The translations under genes were made by a program, and so were the position numbers. The notes under the pieces are model-generated. The model did no database searches. It was not told the origin of the DNA and saw nothing but the letters and a program-made list of their open reading frames with translations. This document shows, in pieces, positions 23,425 to 34,878 of a stretch of DNA of 64,000 bases (positions are counted from its first letter, which is position 1; every line of letters starts with the position of its first letter). The DNA lies in the NCBI RefSeq assembly GCF_964204645.1, contig NC_134032.1:4306916-4370915 (forward strand), read 5' to 3'. The stretch is from Tubulanus polymorphus (taxonomy: Eukaryota; Nemertea; Palaeonemertea; Tubulaniformes; Tubulanidae).

Positions 23425-24168
23425 GCAAAAACCGTAAAGTTTCCCAAGTCTCCATTTCTACCTAACGCATGCGCATTAGTCAGTGCTGGAATTGCTCTAA
23501 GTCGAGAAATCGGCACATTGCGCATGCGGCACTACATGTGAACTGCATGTCAACTCTAATGACTAATAGTCGCTGTAGTTTCCATTAGGTTCGAATCCCG
23601 TAAAAGTATTGATCTTATTTACGCTGTTCATCTTATAAGGGGCGCTATCAGGTTCGAAACTCGAAAATTACTGATTGTATTTCAAGCGTTACGACATGAA
23701 CTTTGATGATTAAAGTGTCGCTGGGTTATTGTTTGCCGAGTAAAAAAGTTACAACATCCCGAACATGAAATAATGAACTTTGATAGCCCCAGGATTTACT
23801 TTTAAATGCTTAAGCCTAGGTTCAAATCCAGAATGTGTAGCAGAAAAATACATTCATCCTTTTTAATATACCGATATATACCTTAGATTCTCAGCTTATG
23901 GCAAGACCACTTGACCACCTGTCATACCTAAAAATACAAATGATCCTCTGACCAAACAAACTGTGTCTTCCCGCTGCACAAAATTTCACGCAGGTTCATT
24001 CCGTTATAGTTCTATGTTTCAGAGTTCTGACATGACCCAGTTTAGGAAAAAATACACATGTAGCGATGCATGCGCACGCGACCAATTTCTGGACTTAGAG
24101 GATCTCCCCAACACATCCTGATGAGCATGCGTTATAAACAGAGACTTTGGAAACTTTACGGTTTTTGC
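23425..24168. mobile_element. 744-bp non-autonomous element with 9-bp target duplication
   Basis: The TIR GCAAAAACCGTAAAGTTTCC is at the left end and its complement is at the right, extending to about 29 bp with one mismatch. The flanks CTGAGGACG (23416-23424) and CTCAGGACG (24169-24177) are a 9-bp duplication with one mismatch. This is consistent with MULE-type transposition. The interior has two GCGCATGCG-like motifs and no ORF. Confidence 0.85.
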
Positions 24169-24369
24169 CTCAGGACGATGTGACGAAAATTATGGTTATT
24201 TCAAAATATGGCGGCCATCTTTGATTGCTTAGTTGCATAATTTAGTTGCAAAACCCACAAAAACCGCTAAATCTACTTACTTAGAACCTATATACCCAAT
24301 AAAAACGACATGGACAAGGGATTAAGATTTTTTTGTTGAATAGGTAGGTGCCACCTTTTAACTAATTTT

Positions 24370-25332
24370 GTGAACAGCGAAGCTCGTCTACAATTCCAAG
24401 TCTTTGGTCCCTTGGGAAAATTGGTCTCCGAATCATGGGTGTCAACTTTCTATACCGCAGCGACGTCAGCAAAGCATATTGGACATCTAGATGGCATTGT
24501 GGTTGTTAGAAATGTTGCTGAATTTGCTGCTGAACTGTGTCAGACTCTAACGACCAAAGCTAATGTTTTTGGTAATTACATGTCGCGGCGTTATCATAAA
24601 GAAAAGAAAGTCAAAGAAGATACCACACTCCTTAGTCTACAAAAACCACCACTCCACAAGGAGCAATTCGCTACATTGATGAGTGACGGCCTCACTTCAT
24701 CTGTTAGAAAATGTAGCAAACTCGAGAGGTTGGACGGACGACCAATGCCAAATTTTATGTTTCAGTATTTGGAGGGTTCAGCTAGACGGTTCTATGACGA
24801 TTTAGTAATAGATTAATCAACTAAATTTACTAGCATCATACATTCCTTCAAAGAACTCTTCGAGTCAGACAGTCTGCAACTCCGAGAAGAGTCTTCTCCG
24901 GGTTTCGGCAGAAGAAAGGGGAGTCAGTCAATGATGGAGCAGGTAGACCGACTGGCTCAAAAATCAGTCAGGGACAAATTGGTTGTTTTCCTCAACGGCT
25001 TGGACAGGGCGATCAGGTTAGACGTAATGATGATGAGGCCTGACATGTACGGGAAGGTAGTCGAGCATGCAAGGACTGCGGAGCAGTTGACCGACCGGGA
25101 TCAGGTGAACCAAGCTTCCACAAATGACATGACTTTTCTCAAGACAATGGAGGAGATCAAGGGAATGTTCTCACAGTTCTTACAGCCGATGTACCAGGTA
25201 CCATCGCAACTGTACAGCGACAATCAGTGTGACCTAATTTTGAAATTTCTAACTGATATATATTGTCAGACACACATGAAGGTACTTATGTCCGATCATA
25301 GGAAAGTACACGCAGATGTGACTTTGGTTTAA
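24370..25332 (+). pseudogene. Ty3/gypsy-type gag fragment
   Basis: The first ORF (24370-24816) ends FMFQYLEGSARRFYDDLVID. The frame resumes directly after one TAA with FKELFESDSLQLREESS, then 24931-25332 has VDRLAQKS and KLVVFLNGLDRAIRLDVMM. This order (L-x-G-A-x-x-W/F-Y, F...F, Q-R-L-A, F-L-x-G-L, I-R-x-x-V) is the retrotransposon capsid pattern. The N-terminal 70 residues (FQVFGPLGKLVSESWVSTFY) are not recognised and may belong to another element. No CCHC knuckle, protease or LTR was found. Confidence 0.6.
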
Positions 25333-25565
25333 ATACATATTTTTGTCTTCCCGTATATGGATTATTTTTTGGTGTGCTTCTTCCTGAGACACTGATTAAA
25401 ATATATATGGAGGTTCATGGAATCATTTATGATAGAGCCGAAGAGCAAATGGTTGAACTTCATAGCGATGAAGATGATTGTTACAGGTGGCTGCGAGTTA
25501 AGAAGATGATTAAAGTGGCTGCAAGTTGTGGAAAATTGCTGCAAGTTATGGAAATTATTATGTGA

Positions 25566-27290
25566 TGTTTATCGTTTTCTGCAGAGTGTAGTCATTTACT
25601 TCCATCATGGGAATATTTCTAGATATTGAAAAGGTGCTTACTTTAATTGAAATTAGATTGTTTTTCAAAACAAAATGAGTTTCGGACATTCAGATAATAC
25701 CTGATGATAAACCCTTTGTTAAATGGCAACTGTTAATAGGTAAATGCTAAAAGGTTTCCTGGTTTTATCTTAGTTGGGAGGTAAGTCTCTGTGGGCTATT
25801 GCATTCATTTATCATCTGTTTGTCTGTCCTAAATTTGATTCCGTTGGAATCAACATGAGTCATTATTTTTCGCCGCAATCAGCACTTTTTTCACATTTTT
25901 TCAACGGAAATTTTGAAGCAAATTGATCAATTATCTTGAAAAATATATGTGTTCCTGTACCCACCAGCATTAGAAGAATTGCGTCAATATTTACAAGATG
26001 GCCATCCTGTAACTTTTTTATGTGATAAAAGGTTATTTTGACTAGAATGTGCAAGACCTGTAGCTTTCTAATGGTTGACGATTTTTATATTAAGGACTAT
26101 GACCATGCCCTGTCCATAAGATCTAGCTTAAAGTGATAGCAATTAGCAAACATTTCAGGAGGTGCCATAGTATAAAGAGCATAATGTAAATAAAATATGA
26201 CCTAATCAGAGTGATTGACTTAAAAATGTATATGGTGTGGACAATGGAGGTTGAAGAAGATTCCACACCCATTCATCACTGGGAAATGCTGACCAAAATC
26301 ATCCATTCAGAGTGGTCTGAAAAAATCACCCACATGGCAAGAAATGTATTGCTGCAAAGCGTTTGTTGTAAAGGACCCGTTGAACTTCCTTCCCCTGAGG
26401 ACATTCATAAACACCTAAATTTAATGGGAAACTGACGTTCATGAAAACTGTTAAACTGCTAGAAGTACTGCTTCCAACAAGGAATAAACGCGATACGGAG
26501 AAACACATAACCAGGGTTCATTGTCTCAAGCTCAGGTGAAATTCAAACCATTTCAAGCTAGATTTATACCATTTTCAAGCTATTTTTTAAGGCACGTTGG
26601 AAGCAATTTTCGATAGTCGCAGCCAATTTGCCTATTTTTAACAGGTTCGTATAAAAATGTTAAAAAAGAGGTAAAATTTTGATTCCAGTGGAACCTTCGA
26701 GTTGATACGATTCTGTTAGAGATGGAACCCGTTTAACACAATGATTTTCAGCATTTCCTAGCTTAAATATTCATATCAATCAAGATTTCAGAGTCACAGA
26801 GTCACCGTAGATTTCGAGTTTACCCTCCACAAACAAACCCTGCTTATACTTACATAAAAGATTAAATGAAAATTGATATTTTATTTCCAGATTGTAATTA
26901 TGACTGAAAATTAACTGGGGTTTTAGCATCACTTCCCGGGCATGGCAAAAAACCCACAGAGATTCCTATCCAACTTTCGCAGTCTAATGCAGAACAATCA
27001 AAGATAGTTTACATTCCCTGATTAATTCTTTAAAATAGGTTTCAATTAGGGTTATTTTTTATGTAAAAAAGTGAAAAGATCATACATGAACTATATGAAG
27101 ACAACATTGTGTAAAAAGGTATAAAAAATGAACCAAAGATGTTAAGGATTATCATATTTAAATCATCATGTGTGGAGATTCCATGACTCATGACGGAACA
27201 TTTTTGTATTACCATGCACGAATTCTCCGATTGACATGATTATTTTCATGCGTTATTACATTGAAATTAACAATTTTAAATTAACGCATG
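25566..27290. other. No recognisable gene
   Basis: This is AT-rich sequence with short ORFs only. The ORF just before it (25374-25565) begins LPETLIKIYMEVHG and could be an exon remnant, but I cannot place it in a family. Confidence 0.35.
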
Positions 27291-27294
27291 AAAA

Positions 27295-27492
27295 TTAGCA
27301 CACATACACGTGTGAATCTCTTCACATTAACACGGTTTTCAAATTTACACGTGTGAATTACAAATTCATACGTGTGAATTTTTCAAATTTACACGTGTTA
27401 TCTTTTTTACATTTACACGTGCCATTTTTCAAATTTACGCGTGTGATTTCTCACATTTACGCCTTTGATTTTTCACATTTACACGTGTGATT
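27295..27492. repeat. About 22-bp minisatellite built on ACACGTGT
   Basis: About nine units of TTTTTCAAATTTACACGTGTGA-like sequence recur, so the palindrome CACGTG or a near match appears every 20-25 bp. CACGTG is the core E-box bound by bHLH factors. Whether this array is regulatory or just a repeat is unknown. Confidence 0.85.
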
Positions 27493-27689
27493 TTTCTACA
27501 ACATTATGTATTATCTTTCATATTGTACACATTGTTGCAATTTATCTCTGAAATAAATAAATTGTCCTATGCACTAAACTGCGGGTTCTTTTTAGTATCA
27601 TTTTTAGCCGAGAAAATTTGTTTTTATTTTTCTTATATCTCAGTAGTCTTGGGGATGCTAAACCATCGTCAATCGAATCGCAAGAACAG

Positions 27690-27811
27690 TTGTGCCCTCC
27701 ATTTGAGTCACACAAACTGATGTGTCCTCCAGTCGAGTCACACGAACTGATGTGTCCTCCAGTCGAGTCACACGAACTGATGTGTCCTCCAGTCGAGTCA
27801 CACGAACTGAT
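27690..27811 (+). repeat. 30-bp tandem repeat, 4 units, open in one frame
   Basis: The unit TGTGTCCTCCAGTCGAGTCA plus CACGAACTGA repeats exactly three times after one diverged copy. On the plus strand it reads CPPVESHELM per unit, without stops through all copies. The last three units are identical, indicating recent expansion. Confidence 0.9.
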
Positions 27812-27882
27812 GTGATCATATCTATATCTCTAGTTTATTGACATAATGTGGCTTTCCTTCAGAATATTGTCCATATTAATGG

Positions 27883-28725
27883 AACAAATGTATCGGATTT
27901 GATGGAAAAACATATGGAGCCATTACAATAGTTAAGAGAAAATCAAAACGGAATTGGACATTAAAATGCTTAACCTGCTGCAAGAATAAAGAAAATTGTC
28001 GACATGTTGCACAATCTATTAATAATGAGTCCGATGTCGTACCAGATATTCGGGATGTTATTCGAGTCCTTCTCAGAGAGAATGTTGAACTAGTCAAGGT
28101 GAACATGGGACAGTGTTTGTCTGTTTCTAAAATATATTTCGGTGATCACAAATAGCATCCACTAGAAGGTGATCCTAATTTTAAGCCGTTAGACGTAATT
28201 TGTAAGTGTAGCTATCCTCTCGATACAGTTCTGCATACGCAACCACCAACTGTGGTTCCACTCATCTTGCGGGATAGAATTAAATTTTGTAAATTATTTT
28301 CATCAAAATGTCCAAACTGCAATGATATTCTGAATTTTGACGGATGCTCGGTCGGTTTGCTTAATATGGGCGAGTATCTTGTGTGCCATTCTGTTTTCAA
28401 AGACTATATGCAATATTTTGTGTCAGATGGAACCACACTGCATTCATATCACAATAACTTCCGCTGGCGCCTACACGATTATGGGTGTAGCTCTGAAGAA
28501 ATAATGAAGAATTTTTCATATGCACGTTTCAGATTTGCGTGGCATGCTTATTTAGCATTGTTGCACATTGACATTGAGGATGGATTTATGTGCTTTGGAT
28601 GTGGCACCATTCAAGACATTGTAGTGTTTGACGGGATATCGTTATGTTTTCGTAGGGAAATGTTAAATCATAATTCTATCGTTGCCTGCACTAACCACAG
28701 TTGCCTGATACCGGCGTTAGACTAG
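27883..28725 (+). pseudogene. KDZ-associated cysteine-cluster protein (one stop codon)
   Basis: A single frame runs from about 27883 to 28725 with one TAG at 28153-28155. It begins GFDGKTYGAITIVKRK. A SWIM-like C-x2-C...C-x-H signature follows (CLTCCKNKENCRHV), then a Cys pair CKCSYPLDT, CPNCNDILNFDG, a helical region (FKDYMQYF, FRFAWHAYLALLHID) and a last cluster, CFGCGTIQDIVVFDGISLCF. This layout matches the cysteine-cluster domains that accompany Kyakuja-Dileera-Zisupton (KDZ) transposases. The KDZ catalytic core is not visible in the window. The single stop could be a recent mutation. The family assignment is from remembered motif layout and needs a profile search. Confidence 0.6.
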
Positions 28726-29000
28726 TAGCTCAATACCAGCATTAGGACAGTAGCCTGATTCCAGCATTAGGGCAGTAGTCTGATACATGCGTTAGAGCAA
28801 CAGTTGCCTGATACCGGCGTTAGACTAGTAGCTGGATACCCGCGTTTAGAGCAGTAGCTGGATACCCGCATAAGACTACTTAGTAGCTCAATTATACCCA
28901 CGTAGGCTTGTAGCTGGATACCCGCGTTAAGAGCATTAGCTTAATATCCACGTAGGCTAGTAGCCCGATACCAGCATTATTGTAGCCTAATACTCTAATT
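28726..29000. repeat. About 29-bp minisatellite, about 10 units
   Basis: The unit is close to TAGCTGGATACCCGCGTTAG with AGCAG-type joints, repeated with length variation from just after the ORF stop. It starts within the 3' end of the cysteine-cluster gene, so it lies in or near its 3' UTR. Confidence 0.85.
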
Positions 29001-30190
29001 AGAGCATATTGATATTGCATCGATATAGGCCTAGCTCATGTCTTAAGTTGAATCAAATAAACTCCATTCATAGCTCAGCCATTTATACAATATACATCAT
29101 TCGGATATAACATTATTCAATCTAAAATGTAAGATAGTTTGGATCATCGACTGGGCTAGGCTATTGAAATTTATTGATAAAAAATTTTAGGCAAATTTTC
29201 AATTTTTTCTTCTATTGTTTCCTTACAGATTTTTCAAGAATTGACAATGCATGTGTTTGTGTGTATGAAATCGACAAATCATTACTGGACGCGCACTGCA
29301 ATCGCAGCTATACTCAAATCTGAAATGTAATTTTAGATCTGGCTGCATATGTCGATTCCTCACATTCTGTGATACTGAATGTTACGATGAAATATCAGAC
29401 ATCATTTAATATTCTTTATTGAAAGTGGATGTTTTTGTGGATATTCAAGGGATACGCATGAACTCACTTATCCAATTTTTAACAAGATGGATATTGAAAG
29501 GAGAGCGTCATATTTAATGCAATGTCGTGAAAGCATGAGTCGATCGAAAGGTACAATGGCATGTATCGTAACAAATAGTACTTAATGTACCCTCATTCTA
29601 CTATTGGTATGACAATCATAATTCATATTCACAGTTTCTCACTTAATCATCATTTTATAAACTATAAAGCAATCATGAGCAATTATTACTTAATATCCTG
29701 GGCCAGTTTTAAAGACTGGGTATCAACTTTTACCTGGGGGCTAACTAAATTCATTTTCAATTGAGTTTATCCCTGGCTTCAAGTAAATACCAGTCTATAA
29801 AACTGAGCCGTTAAATGTATATGTATGAGACATATGCATTTTTGCTGTTTTAGAAGGTACTGGCAGAAACAGGGCTGCACAAACATTCAAATGAAAATTG
29901 ACCGAGCTGAAGAAGCATTTACACGTGTGTAATGCCGAGTGATTGCATAATAGACATAGTTTGTATAGCCACTATATATATCATATATCACTGGGGATCG
30001 TACCCAAGAGTTGGATCCAGCATTGTTTGTGATAATTCTAGTAATTCGAATTTGGGACAACAACTGTTTTATTTACCTCCCCAAGAAGAGGATGGAAAAC
30101 CTAAATACACTACGACTTACACTGAATTTTATACCATGGAATCTAAATCGAAGAGAATAGTTTTTAGAGTCCATGACGATTCCAGGGATG
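29001..30190. other. No recognisable gene
   Basis: This is AT-rich sequence separating the cysteine-cluster ORF from the LINE. Only an 89-residue ORF without domains (29932-30201) is present. Confidence 0.35.
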
Positions 30191-30989
30191 CTGGCTTATG
30201 AACCTCAAACGAACCTCAAAGTTCAAGGACACTCAGGAGTCGATGGTTAGTCAATTCGTAGTCCAAGGTGTATTCCCCGCTAACATGAAAATAGCCACAG
30301 TTATCCCTCTTCATAAAACGGGTAGCAAACAAGTTTTCAATAACTATCGTCCAATTTCACTTCTACCAGTACTATCCAAAATATTAATAAAACTTGTGCA
30401 CATGCGTCTCTTTTCCTTTTTAGATAAGTAAGCCTATTGTATTCTGAATTCCTCACAATATGGTTTCAGACCCAATCACTCCACCACGCATGCAATAATA
30501 GACTTTATTGGCAATATATTTAACAATTTAGAAAACAAATATTATTCATTGGGCATTTGCCTGGATTTATCGAAGATCGAAGGCCTTTGATTCCTTAGAT
30601 ATTGATAAGCTTTAATTAAAATCAGATCATTACGGAATCAGAGGACATGCTTATAATTGGTTAGAGAAAATCGAAAAATGTTTTTTTTTACACAAACTTT
30701 TTTAAAACACTAAGCACGACCTCAAAACTATTAGTGTCTGGTTCAACGCCAATGAACTCACACTAAACTTAGAATAAACTAAATGTGTACTCTATAAACC
30801 AAGACGGTCTGTAGTGTGTAATGACGAATTAACTATTGAAGTTGAAAACCTAAACCTAGGCCTCTCTTCTAACTGTAAATTTTTAGGACTTCAAATTGAT
30901 GAGGATTTAAATTGGGAATAACACACTAAACAACTAATAAATTTATTAAACAAAAATCTATATCTTTTAAGAACTGTTAAATAAATTGC

Positions 30990-32145
30990 CCATGGGCAAA
31001 GTGTGGTTTACCTTGATAGCTAGAGGTTGTTTGGGGTAAGGGCATTGCTTGAAAAATCTTTTTAATTTGTGACTTCAAAGTTCTATTGTATTTCATCTTT
31101 CTCAAAGAAATATTTTGTAGTCAAATAAGACCAAAAATATACATTTGTTTGGTCCACGTCCAAAATTTCGTAGGGTACAGGTAGGCGCGGCATGGAAACT
31201 ATTTTATATTTTCAAAGAAATATTTTTCACAATATGAAAAAATATTCAAATAAAATTCATATGATGTCACATATCAGAGAGTGGCTGAATATTGAGTCTT
31301 GGGAACGAAACCTCTTCCAATGTATGGCCGTGGAATCTAAAACACCGGAGCGTAGTATTAGATCATTTTAATCTTGGAATTAACCACTACAATATTCAGA
31401 CCTCGACCTATACCTATAGTTTGCTGCTTAATATTTTCAGGTCACAAGAAATTACAATTTAATATAAATTATATCAAACAGAAAACATAGCGCCCATCTT
31501 CTGTTGATGAAATGTCAGACGCGCCAGCAAGCAGCGTTTACAGTATCACTATAGTAGTGTACGAGCGTGTGTTTGTGTATGCAACAGTCTATAGCACTCC
31601 GCGCGCACGTGTCGAGGCCTTGTATAAGTGAATGTTCGCTTGTACTTCAGTCTGGATCAAATTAATCACCGGGTATTAACATGAAACAATACCTATGGCG
31701 GACAATAATTACATTCTCATCAGCAATGAGCATTTGAAATTTGCACGTACGGCACCTAGTCCAATGAAACGTTCGCCATTCTATGGCTTTCCCATGATTA
31801 TTTTAGTAGCGCCGGAATTCCCCGTATATCCCAAAAACAGCCAATCACATTCGCTCGTAGAGACAACGCCCCTCAAACGAGGTCATTGCAATTTTATATG
31901 CGAGAGCTAAGAATTTTCACGCCAAAAACAGTTTTTCGTAGAATTTAAACAATGTTGACCATGCCATCAACGGAAGTTCGCCATGTCTTTAATCGCATCG
32001 ATTATACGTCGTTTAAGCCGAGAACCAATGAAACAAATGCTCACATAAAAAAACGTACCACGATTTTACGTGAATTGGCTCAATGCCAACTTCATATCGC
32101 TGACAAAGGTAAACCAAAAAACTTCTGGTCTCTAGCATATTAATT
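30990..32145. mobile_element. About 1.15-kb insert in the LINE, with promoter-like DNA and one exon
   Basis: The insert is inferred from the split LINE. Its right half has a GC-richer, promoter-like stretch with CCAATCAC (CCAAT box) near 31840 and TATATGCG-type sequence near 31896. No clean TIR or target duplication was found, so the element type is unknown. Confidence 0.45.
31952..32108 (+). CDS. Candidate first coding exon of unknown gene
   Basis: An ORF starts at ATG 31952 (MLTMPSTEVRHVFNRIDYTS) and runs to a donor-like AAAG/GTAAAC at 32108/32109. It is preceded by CCAAT and TATA-like elements. The reading frame ends shortly after the donor, which fits an exon border. No homology is recognised and no partner exon was identified. 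Confidence 0.3.
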
Positions 32146-33016
32146 ATGTACTACTTATATTCAAAACCACATCAATTATTCCCTCAGTGTCTGGGGACTA
32201 CTTCTATCTGCAAAATAATCAAATGCTATCTACAAAATCCAAAAAAAGCTATCCGACTGATTGACAATACAGCTTTTAATGCAGCAACTGGACCTATCTT
32301 CAAGAAATATAAAATCATAAAATTTGATGACCTGATTAAGTTTGAAGTCCTCAAATTGGGATACAACCATTTATAGGAAATTACCAACCCCAATTTTTGA
32401 TCTATTCCATATAAACTCAGACTTTCATAAATACAATACTAGAAGTAGAAATTATGCCAGGGTTAAATAGCATACCACTAAACTTTGTCATAATTCTTCC
32501 TTGGCTCAAGTACCTATTTTATGGCAAAATACTCCTGATCATCTTCGTAAAGTGCCTAATATCTGTTCTCTTGTCTCAAGGTTTAATAAATTATCTGCTC
32601 ATAGTTATTGAAATTTAGTTCGTTTATAAAATCATTGTAATGAATTTATCATTAACCGTTGCCTCTAACCATGAATTTATTGAATTAATTTTCTCATGTA
32701 TTATAATTCATTATTACTGTTATTATCGTCATGAATACTGTTACTATAATTTGTACTATGATTTTTATGATTATCATAATTCATGTAGGTATTCTATCTA
32801 TCTATCTGATGGATCATATCTCCTTACAAGGACTGATGATCAACACATATCTTCTCAAGATAAACCTCAGATAAGTAACAGTACATTAAATCCTGATCAC
32901 AGAAGGCAGCAAATCATCAATCGAGCAGAACTCATATTGCAGCAATTACGGGAAATGCAAAGCGACATCCATAGGGCTATCTTGTGTCAGACATCGTAGT
33001 TGCCGAATTGAGTGAT

Positions 33017-34637
33017 GAAAATCTGAATTCAAATTACTTCTTCAAACTATTTTCAATACCAAGGTACAACTAATTATTGTGGGCTGTCTCCTGTGAATAA
33101 CATCCTTGGCTCCACAGATGGTACATTTCAAGCTTCAGTTGATATGCTAGACAAAATTGCTGACACAATGTGGATACGTCAGTTTGAAAATTCTACAGTT
33201 GGACCGTTGATTAATATATCAGCTTTACAAGATCGTAACATAGATGTATTGATAGAATGTCTTCAAACATTTGGTTGCAGCTATTGTAATATAGTTTTGG
33301 CCATAAGAAGGTGTGCAAGTTTGCTAGAATGAAAAGGCATACTATCTGCTGCCTTCATAGATTCTCAGGATCAAAATTTGCTGATAAAGACTGGTAATAG
33401 CGACCATTGGCTTGTCCTGAAACTCAAAAACAAATTGTTTTGTTTACTTGATTCGAGTTCTCGGATTGAAAAAATTCTGGACAAAATGACAGCTCTTAAT
33501 TTTCTGAAGGATCACAGTTTGAATGGGGCGATCTATGCAGTATTTAGGCCACATGTACACGTACATGAGAATGACGAACATGTACGAGTAAGTATCAATA
33601 TTCATGAATTTCGATTACTCTGGATTTTGTACTCACTTGTGTTTCTTCAGTTTTAGATTAATTGTGAATTATGCTTATTTATGCTAACATTGTGTAAGGC
33701 ATAACCACATCTGATGTTTGAGGATCAGGAAATGAAGGCAGTCGTAATTCAAAGAAACAGGAACGTGTGGATAATGGGGATTTAAGTTATACTGAAGTGA
33801 GGCAAGATTAGATTTTTACAGTTTGATGAATTAAATATGATGAATAATTCCGAACGTATATATGAAGTTATGTGAAATCAGTTGAAAATCATCATGTTTT
33901 GTAGAACTCTTCAGATCCTGATGATATAGTTGAGACTCAACTAAGCCAAAGAAAGGTATATTCATTAATTCAATAGAATGTTTGGCAATTATTAAATTCT
34001 ATTGGTTTGCCATATTGATATGAAGAAGTCGATCTTTGTCATATCTATCTAAGGGAAATGAGACATTTCGTCCTCTGGAGAATTACATTAAATGATATTC
34101 CGTTCATTTGTTATTCTTTATTTCAAATTAAATGGCAAAAACAACTCGTAATTTGTCTGCATACTTAAGCACACGAACAGAAGCAAGAGTAAGTCAAAAT
34201 TTAATAACAGCATGAATATCTGATAGGATATAAATCTTTACATTTGAGAATCAGAATGAATTTGTGTTTAAGGGGGTGATACATGAGTGAGTATTAATTA
34301 TTTTTAATTGCACAGCTCTCCCGATTAAAAATGCTTCAAGAAATTCCTCATGAGAAGGTTTTCTGTTTTTGCAAAGATAAAAAGTAAGTCTATCAGTCGA
34401 TTTGGATACATTGCTTGAGTCTGCATTAAAAAGTAAGCTTTTTAACTTATTTTCTTGGACTTTCTCCTCTTATAGTTTAAAGGTTATTTTATGTAATGAA
34501 TGTGACACCGCTATTCATCCGGAGTGTAATGGGGGAGAATTGGAAGACTTTGACTTACATGTGTTCACTTTGCATATTGAAGTTTTAATATTGGACATGC
34601 TAACTGTAACTGCATATGCTGCTGGATGCCACTGAAA
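33017..34637 (+). pseudogene. Josephin-like cysteine protease plus PHD finger, spliced gene (frame defects)
   Basis: Exon 1 (about 33017-33587, donor GTAAGT) has a Josephin-type layout. NYCGLSPVNNILGS gives the nucleophile Cys (33078-33080) followed by the NN-x-L signature; then LDKIADTMW and DRNIDVLIECLQTFGCSY; then NSDHWLVLKLKNKLFCLLDSS with the His (33405-33407) and Asp (33450-33452), and the closing strand GAIYAVFRP. All are in one frame, broken only by a TGA at 33330-33332. Further exons with AG/GT borders are 33906-33957 (SSDPDDIVETQLSQRK), 34316-34380 and 34473 onward. The last two join in phase to give CFC, CNEC and IHPEC, a PHD finger whose last CSLC pair is in a shifted frame. An upstream ORF to 32999 may be an earlier exon. 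Josephin domains cleave ubiquitin chains, and PHD fingers read histone tails; activity here is inferred. It could be transposon cargo. Confidence 0.5.
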
Positions 34638-34878
34638 AACAGGTATTGTAATATTCCGTCGTTTTTGGGAACCATCTAATCGATTTGCATGAAACAGCTG
34701 ATTATATTAAAACAGAAGTTGTCACTTGACAGTAGTTTTGCATAAGAGGTTTTTGCCTGATAACACATATATTTCAAAGATTTTGTGACATTAACTTAGA
34801 GGTATTTGGAATATTTCTTCTCACAAGTATATGTAGATGTTGATTCTTATGAATTTGTATATTTGACCTTTTATGTAT

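Larger units (their letters stand above)
30198..32640 (+). pseudogene. Non-LTR retrotransposon RT (Jockey/CR1-like), interrupted
   Basis: The RT starts near VIPLHKTGSKQVFNNYRPIS (motif 1/2a block), followed by QYGFRPNHSTTHA, then ICLDLSK with KAFDSLD (motif A) and WFNANELTLNLE in shifted frames, and CKFLGLQIDEDLNW. It breaks off near 30985 (LLRTVK). It resumes at about 32146 (SVWGTTSICKI in shifted frame, KKAIRLIDNTAF, FKKYKIIKFDDLIKFE), ending with the C-terminal basic tail near 32610. The YxDD region is deleted. Between the two parts sits about 1.15 kb of unrelated DNA. Many stops mean it is an old dead copy. Confidence 0.8.
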
